DNA from: Whalleya microplaca | Lineage: Eukaryota; Ascomycota; Sordariomycetes; Xylariales; Xylariaceae | Direction: 5' to 3' | Assembly: GCA_022497155.1 (NCBI GenBank) | Contig: MU385743.1 | Location: forward strand, 434,001-498,000 | Length of the DNA: 64,000 bases | The notes under the pieces: generated by a model | Seen by the model: only the letters and a program-made list of their open reading frames with translations | Told to the model about the DNA's origin: nothing | Databases searched by the model: none | Translations under genes and position numbers: made by a program | Shown here: positions 58,544-64,000 of the stretch, piece by piece | How positions within the stretch are numbered: position 1 is the first letter of the stretch | Layout: each line of letters starts with the position of its first letter

Positions 58544-60556
58544 ATCAACCAACCTATGTATACCAAACATTTCATCTCGTATGTTGCAAAGTTGATACGG
58601 AATAAGTAGTGTGATCTGAAAAAGATAGAGTGCACAAAACCAAGCTAGTCGATGTGTCGCAGGGATCCAATTCTAACGGCTGCTAGGGTGCTAGGGTTAC
58701 CTGAATATACCGATGTAGAGAGCGTCAGGGCAGGTCTCCACCCCTCATTAACTCCCCAGGGCTCCCCTTTCTTCCCCATAAACCACCACGGACCGATTTG
58801 GTTACACTATTTGACCTAGGGACGCCGTATAGTAACATATTTTCAGAAACAGCTCGGTACGGGCAACCGAAAATCAATAGGCAAATTGACCTCGTCTTGA
58901 GCTGTAAGACGCGGCCGCTCTTAGTAAAGTAACAATGTTTCAACATATAGTCGTTCGCTGCTTGATACTCGAGAAGATCTACTATGCTCAGGTCCTCATC
59001 TTCACAGGGCCGAGACAGAACTACAATCAGATTTCGTAATTAATTGCTCATAATTTTTTTTTCATGAACTTCAGACGAGGCTGACAAGCGTTGGCTACTC
59101 ATCACATATGTAGGTGATAGGAGGCCGCTCATCGCCACCAACTCACTACTGTGTATGTACATACGTCGCAAGACAAGTGATATGTCTATTGGACGATCTG
59201 TTCAATCAAATGCCACAAACCGCCGATCACCCGCGCGGCCCTCGGAGCCTCAATCGGAAAAAAATAAAAATTGAAGGACACCAGGGCCACTACTCACAAC
59301 GCTCCAAGAGTCGATGCTTTGCAATTGGCTGTGATGTCGAAGCCGTTTGATGTCTCGGTGCTTCGGACGCACTCTAATTCTCTTGGTCAACCATCAACAA
59401 CATCTATTGCCCGAAAAGAAAACACCAAAAACAGTATCAGTCAGCGCCGTCAACATGCAGCTCCCGTAAGCTCAACCCACTGCTTCACATATACGCCGTA
59501 CGCTAGAGTTTGAGCAGGAGGTAATCTGGCGCGTGCAGCGTTGGCAGCATCTCCATGCTAAAACCAGCGAGGCAAAAAAAGAAAGAGATCTGTCTTATGG
59601 GAAAATCTGGCTCTCAAGCGCGCTTCTAACGGTGTCCCTACATACTACTACGCGTCTGTCTCCCTTCTGATTTGCGACCCGTCACTTCAGAGGGCAGCAA
59701 TTCTAGGCCCGAGTCCTCCTAGTGGCAGATGTGGTGGCTGGAATGAGAAGAGAGGGACCGACACCCGACACATTCTTCCCGGTAGGTTAGATGGATCCCT
59801 TCCGTATAACCCTTCAACTGTTTTGTTTGGTGTTTCGATCAGATTCGTTTTTCATGTTGACGATGATGGATGGCATCAGCTCCTGACTACTGCAAGAAGC
59901 CAGTGTATTCTTGTGTGCGTTACCCAATTTTTCTTCTTTTCCACCCCCTTGCCACCAACATGCAGACGGACCCCGGAGGCTATTGTCATTTTTGACCAGG
60001 CCTCCCGTCAAGCACCGTTTGTTCTCTTATGCACCAGGTTGTTTTTTGCGGAGCCTAGCTGCATTCCGTGGCTCTAGCCCATGACGTCTTGGGTCTTCCG
60101 ATTGGAGAATCGATGAATAAGATCCAGATGCGAGATCTCACATAAGACACACAATTGGAAGGTGTGCAGAGGAGCCATTGGAATCTCCCTTACTGTTATG
60201 CATTTTGCACAAACATTTTTTCTCTCCTGCTCGGACGCCTCTAGACCCATAACGCGACTCAGGGGGAGCTTCGTCAATAGTTGCTTTAATATCCCTACCG
60301 GCCCCAAGCCCTGTTGATTGATTCATATTCTGGCTTGGTTACCCCCCGCTTGTCTCTTCTCTTCGTTGCTTATATGGTCTATATCCTGCCCTCGTCGATC
60401 TGGATCTACGACCTGGTGGTCTATCTTCCCGACCTATGCTGTCTTAGTAGGACACCAACTTCCTTGGAGGATACTCTATAAACCCTCACAACCCGTCATA
60501 GGGACTCAGAGTTCGATTGCGATCTTGATCGATCTTTCAGACTCATCACGATCATC

Positions 60557-61786
60557 ATGGAATCTACCAGCCCCTTCGAGATGTCGTACCAAGAAAGATT
60601 TGCTGTCGGTGCCGGGAAAGGGGCAGTGGGGGCCGTTTCAACAAAGCCATCAAGGCGCTCGAACCTGAATACCAACTATTCATATCCTAAGCTAGATGGT
60701 CATATCAGTCGACATGAACCTAGCGATAGTCGATCATCGCTGACGTCGACTGGCTCGGTGCCGGGAATGACAGATTCGTCTGATTCGGAGGTGTCATTCG
60801 ATGATGACTGCAGCTACAACACATCAGCTAGCGAGTTGTGGGATAGCTTCTGGCCAGATAACACAACTGTCCTTGATGAGCGATATCCCGCTGTGCTGCG
60901 GACATCCCAGACGCAAGACTATTTCGCAAAGTCATTCCCGAAGCATCGGTCCCATAATTCGGAAGATGACACTATCACATTATCACACCCGGCGCAAGAC
61001 TCGAAGGCCATCGGCACCAAATGTGAGCTTCTCGGACCACCTTCAGCCTCGCCTCCGCGCCCGGCATCCAGAAGAAGCCAGGTTACATATTCCGTCTACC
61101 CAAAACCTCAACCTATCAATCTTCAGCGTATCCACCTCCCTCCCCGCACTTCATCGCTAAATTCAGAACCGCCTTCACCACCGCGGCGGCAGCCAAACTT
61201 GAAGACCAGCAAGTCGAGCACAAACCTCACATCTCTCAAATCCAGCAAATCATCCCACAATCTACGCACTCAGCAATCCTTCTACACGACTGCACCTCCG
61301 CCCTCCAGCCAGGCCCCAGTAGCCACCAGATCCGTCCCAGTTTCACCTGCCTTTCCTCCCCCCTTACCTAAGACTCTACGGCCCTCGAACTCAGCTTTCA
61401 ACCTTCGCGACACCAAGCGGCGGCCAAGCCAAACGCAGGTGCAGCATAACGCCACTGCCCCTCTATCTCCCCTACTACCACCTCCAACCTCACTACCACC
61501 CATGCCGCGTCCGCAACTGGAGCGCTTCGTCTCCGTCTTCGAGCACGACTCCGACGCCGAGTCCGACGCAGCTCCAAACGGCGCCGGCTTCGCGAAGCGC
61601 ATCGCACGAGGTCTGCACAAGAAGAGCGCTAGCGAGAAGAGGGGCAGCGGGGAGCGGCGCGCTGGTAACGGTATCATGGGAGGCGCGGATGCCGATGAGA
61701 AGGATAAGGAGGATCGACGGGGCGAGAGCCCCGCGCGCAAGAGGGGTGGGAGCCTCGGCCGGATCCTGGGGCTTAAGAGCCGCTAG
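60557..61786 (+). CDS. Unrecognised disordered protein (409 aa)
   Basis: An intronless gene starting at an ATG in good context (CATCATCATGG). I do not recognise the protein. It is rich in Ser, Pro and charged residues and has no clear membrane segment or signal peptide. The first 110 residues include the acidic, tryptophan-containing ELWDSFWPDNT, which may be a binding motif. The centre has polar runs such as KTSKSSTNLTSLKSSKSS and polyproline stretches, which often contact SH3 domains. The last 90 residues contain LERFVSVFEHDSDAESD and a basic, glycine-rich end GGSLGRILGLKSR. The terminal amphipathic segment could contact membranes. Such proteins are frequent in fungi as unstudied regulators; nothing in the neighbourhood hints at a role. 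Confidence 0.65.
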   Translation: MESTSPFEMSYQERFAVGAGKGAVGAVSTKPSRRSNLNTNYSYPKLDGHISRHEPSDSRSSLTSTGSVPGMTDSSDSEVSFDDDCSYNTSASELWDSFWPDNTTVLDERYPAVLRTSQTQDYFAKSFPKHRSHNSEDDTITLSHPAQDSKAIGTKCELLGPPSASPPRPASRRSQVTYSVYPKPQPINLQRIHLPPRTSSLNSEPPSPPRRQPNLKTSKSSTNLTSLKSSKSSHNLRTQQSFYTTAPPPSSQAPVATRSVPVSPAFPPPLPKTLRPSNSAFNLRDTKRRPSQTQVQHNATAPLSPLLPPPTSLPPMPRPQLERFVSVFEHDSDAESDAAPNGAGFAKRIARGLHKKSASEKRGSGERRAGNGIMGGADADEKDKEDRRGESPARKRGGSLGRILGLKSR

Positions 61787-62570
61787 GTGCACAATCCTGG
61801 AGGGTTCTGAGTTGAGTATGTACTACGGGTTGTAACGATTTGGACATGGGAATGGCGCAGGCGTGTATTATCACCAGCACAGCACCTCTTTTCTTGTGTA
61901 TTCATTTTACGAACATGGGCCTTGGAGCCTAACCCAACCCTGGAGGGAGGCAGTCTGTTGTACGCATTACGGATGGGTTTTTGTACGAGTGATGCCACTT
62001 TTTGCATGGACGACGACGATGATGGGTTGTACGGGAAGGAATAAAGGGGGGTATGAAGAGCGCAAACTAGATCTCAGCGCAACCGGGCAACCGGATCGAC
62101 TACAGAACAAGAAGAAAACACAGAAGAGAAGGAATTGCATACAGCACAGGAAGTGCATACCTATCATCACGATCAAATTGGATCAGATCTCCTTTGTAGA
62201 TAGATAGACATCACTACACACCCACGCGCAGGCGAGGGCACGCACGGAAAGAGAAGAAGAAAGAAAAACAACAGACGATCGGCTAGGGGGTTGCGAGACC
62301 CGACCTACATATCTACCTACCTATCTATCACAACTACCTACACGAAACAACGAAGACCACGGCGGCGATGACGACGATACTACTTTACACACGCGACACA
62401 CATTCCTACACTTTACACATGATGCATGACGGGGCCGGAAGGGAACGGGGGATCTACGCATGGGCGGCGACGGTGGCGTCTCTTTTCAGTCAGCCTGTTG
62501 AAATTGTCACGGTCATTTATCGAATGAAGCTTTCTTATCTACCACTTATTTCGACGATGTTCGAGCATCT

Positions 62571-62593
62571 TGATTTGATTTGATTTGATTTGT
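62571..62593 (+). repeat. TTGAT pentanucleotide run
   Basis: About four tandem TTGAT units. Confidence 0.8.
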
Positions 62594-62737
62594 TCTGTTT
62601 TCCCTTCGTGTGTTGTACCACATTTCTGGAATGAGAGGACGATGTGTAGTTAGGCGAGCAGACAGGCAGACAGGCAAGTGGGCAGTAAGCGAGAATAGTT
62701 TGAGCATAACATAACATAGCATCTACCAATCTACCTA

Positions 62738-62761
62738 CCTATCTATCTATCTATCTATCTC
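62738..62761 (+). repeat. CTAT tetranucleotide microsatellite
   Basis: Six tandem units, flanked by related CTAC units. Confidence 0.85.
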
Positions 62762-64000
62762 AATATCTATCTACAGAATAAATGTATTCTATCTATCTAC
62801 CCAGCTATCTACCTCCGCTCTCCTACTCAGCTGCTTGGTAAAACACGTCGCATGCAACGCAACGCTGTCCCTCCCACCTTGCCCACCCAGCCCACGCACG
62901 CATGAATGACACGCCTTGCATGCGTCCATGCATGCACGGGGGCAATTGGGGCTTAAGACACTTTCCCCGTTGGCATCCGCGGGATTGCCAGGGGTTTCCT
63001 GCTGCTGCCGCCGGGTCTGGAAGTTCGGGCTCGCGGGTCTAGATTGCTATCGACCGGCTCCAGGCCCAGAGCGGTCGGTCGGTCGGTCGGGCGGTAGGCG
63101 GGGCAATGAGGGAGAGGATAATCCTGCCCGGATAGCTATACCGATGCGAAGGTGAGGGTGAAGGTAAAGTTGAGGATAGGGAATATAGTATCGAGAGACA
63201 GGACCTTGGTTCATCAATAGATTGAGTGTTATACTTGTTGAAATGAGGGTACAGTGGTATAGGGGGAGCCATGCAGTTTTACAACTAAACCGAAATCATC
63301 TTGATCAAAATCAAAACAAACGCAACCGAGTTCATGAGTGTAACTGAAGAGTCTGGGCTTCGAAAGTGAAAAAGAAGAAAAATATCAGATATAGTCGCGG
63401 TACCCCTTGCAGATAATCTCTTAGGCACGATACCTCCACCCCATGGCCCACTGCATTGTTCGCGATAGCTGAGATGTGGTTCGACTATAGGACGTTTCTG
63501 GGCAGTTCATGGCGCATATAAACCATCTGACTGCGAAGAAAAGAATTAAGATGGGTTGACCAAGTTGAGTATGTCGTTGGCATCATATAATGGTTTATAT
63601 TTGCAGGAGTTTGAGCATTGTTATAAGTGCTGTAGTCTGGAGGGTCTCTACTTGTAGGCTCAGAGTATAGGTATGTACTTAGCTGTGAATGTATAAGCTA
63701 TGCACTAATTAGATGGTTTACTTCATAGAGTAAAAACTGCAGAGATGTCTTCGTTAGGTCGCTGTACAGTATTCATCTGCCATGTTGATAGACTATAGCA
63801 GTCTATACGAGTTCATTTACAGAATGCGCTCTTAAGCCATTGAACAGCTTAGAATACTCTCCATACACCCTCGGTGTATCGGACACCATTCGTTAAATCT
63901 AGATCGAGAAGATAGACCCTTGTGATCTATCAGGTAGCCACAATATTCAGGCATACACTTTCCTTCCAGCCCTCTGACTTTCATCAAGCTTATAAGATTA

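Larger units (their letters stand above)
55914..60556. other. Long gene-poor stretch
   Basis: About 4.6 kb without a supportable gene. Directly downstream of the membrane protein gene is a TTA(C/T)GG array (56095-56195), then an AG microsatellite (56286-56318). From 56.4 to 59.0 kb the DNA is AT-rich and holds nested inverted repeats at 58420-58543. An ATG at 59455 with a nearby GTAAGC was examined but no in-frame partner exon was found. From about 59800 the sequence becomes pyrimidine-rich and presumably leads into the next promoter. Confidence 0.55.
61787..64000. other. Intergenic with microsatellites, right window edge
   Basis: No supportable gene. Contains a TTTGA run (62571-62593), a CTAT microsatellite (62738-62761) and a GTCG run at about 63071-63095. 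The segment from 63300 onward is AT-rich. A gene might start beyond the window. Confidence 0.6.

Noticed and set aside
59455..59640. ATGCAGCTCCC with GTAAGC and a 54-codon open stretch downstream
   Set aside because: The donor leaves two bases but the downstream frame needs one, so no in-frame splice exists among the visible acceptors.

Overview
The window is nuclear DNA of a filamentous ascomycete, most likely a Sordariomycete. The signs are genes broken by short GT-AG introns (mostly about 50-170 bp) with CTAAC/CTGAC-like branch sites, Kozak-type starts (CACCATGG, CAACATGC), pyrimidine-rich promoters and TACCTAGGTA-like intergenic sequence. The gene families also fit: a Zn2Cys6 regulator with a fungal transcription-factor domain, cerato-platanin, DUF3433 and NIMA. 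I cannot name the genus. Exon models were built by hand from reading frame and splice signals. Every model given closes in frame, but none has been checked against RNA.

Layout. 1-8 kb: an accessory block with a Zn2Cys6 regulator and two divergently transcribed cytochrome P450s sharing a 0.45 kb promoter, probably the edge of a secondary-metabolite or detoxification cluster; no synthase is visible. 8-11.4 kb: AT-rich gene-poor DNA. 11.4-12.0 kb: a secreted cerato-platanin. 13.7-21.5 kb (minus): one very large gene (about 2,536 aa) with four PAM2-like motifs and a long coiled coil, resembling the multi-PAM2 mRNP scaffold Upa2 of Ustilago. 21.5-26 kb: gene-poor. 26-29 kb: a mucin-like single-pass sensor protein and a five-exon small secreted cysteine protein. 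29.9-32.3 kb (minus): NIMA kinase, divergent from an ankyrin/double-BTB gene (32.9-34.9 kb). 37.2-39.5 kb: an unrecognised tail-anchored protein embedded in simple repeats. 40.9-42.8 kb (minus): an APC amino-acid permease. 45.1-46.3 kb: SAICAR synthetase of purine synthesis. 46.8-49.1 kb (minus): a secreted protein built of tandem six-cysteine modules. 50.9-51.5 kb: a four-pass membrane protein. 53.0-55.9 kb: a DUF3433 membrane protein. 60.6-61.8 kb: a disordered protein. The rest is intergenic sequence with microsatellites.

The window mixes housekeeping genes (nimA-type kinase, ade1-type enzyme, permease) with a secreted/accessory set (P450 block, cerato-platanin, small cysteine protein, six-cysteine-module protein). 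The three most interesting items are the multi-PAM2 coiled-coil protein, the repeated six-cysteine secreted precursor, and the divergent P450 pair, one of which has a heme loop one residue shorter than consensus.
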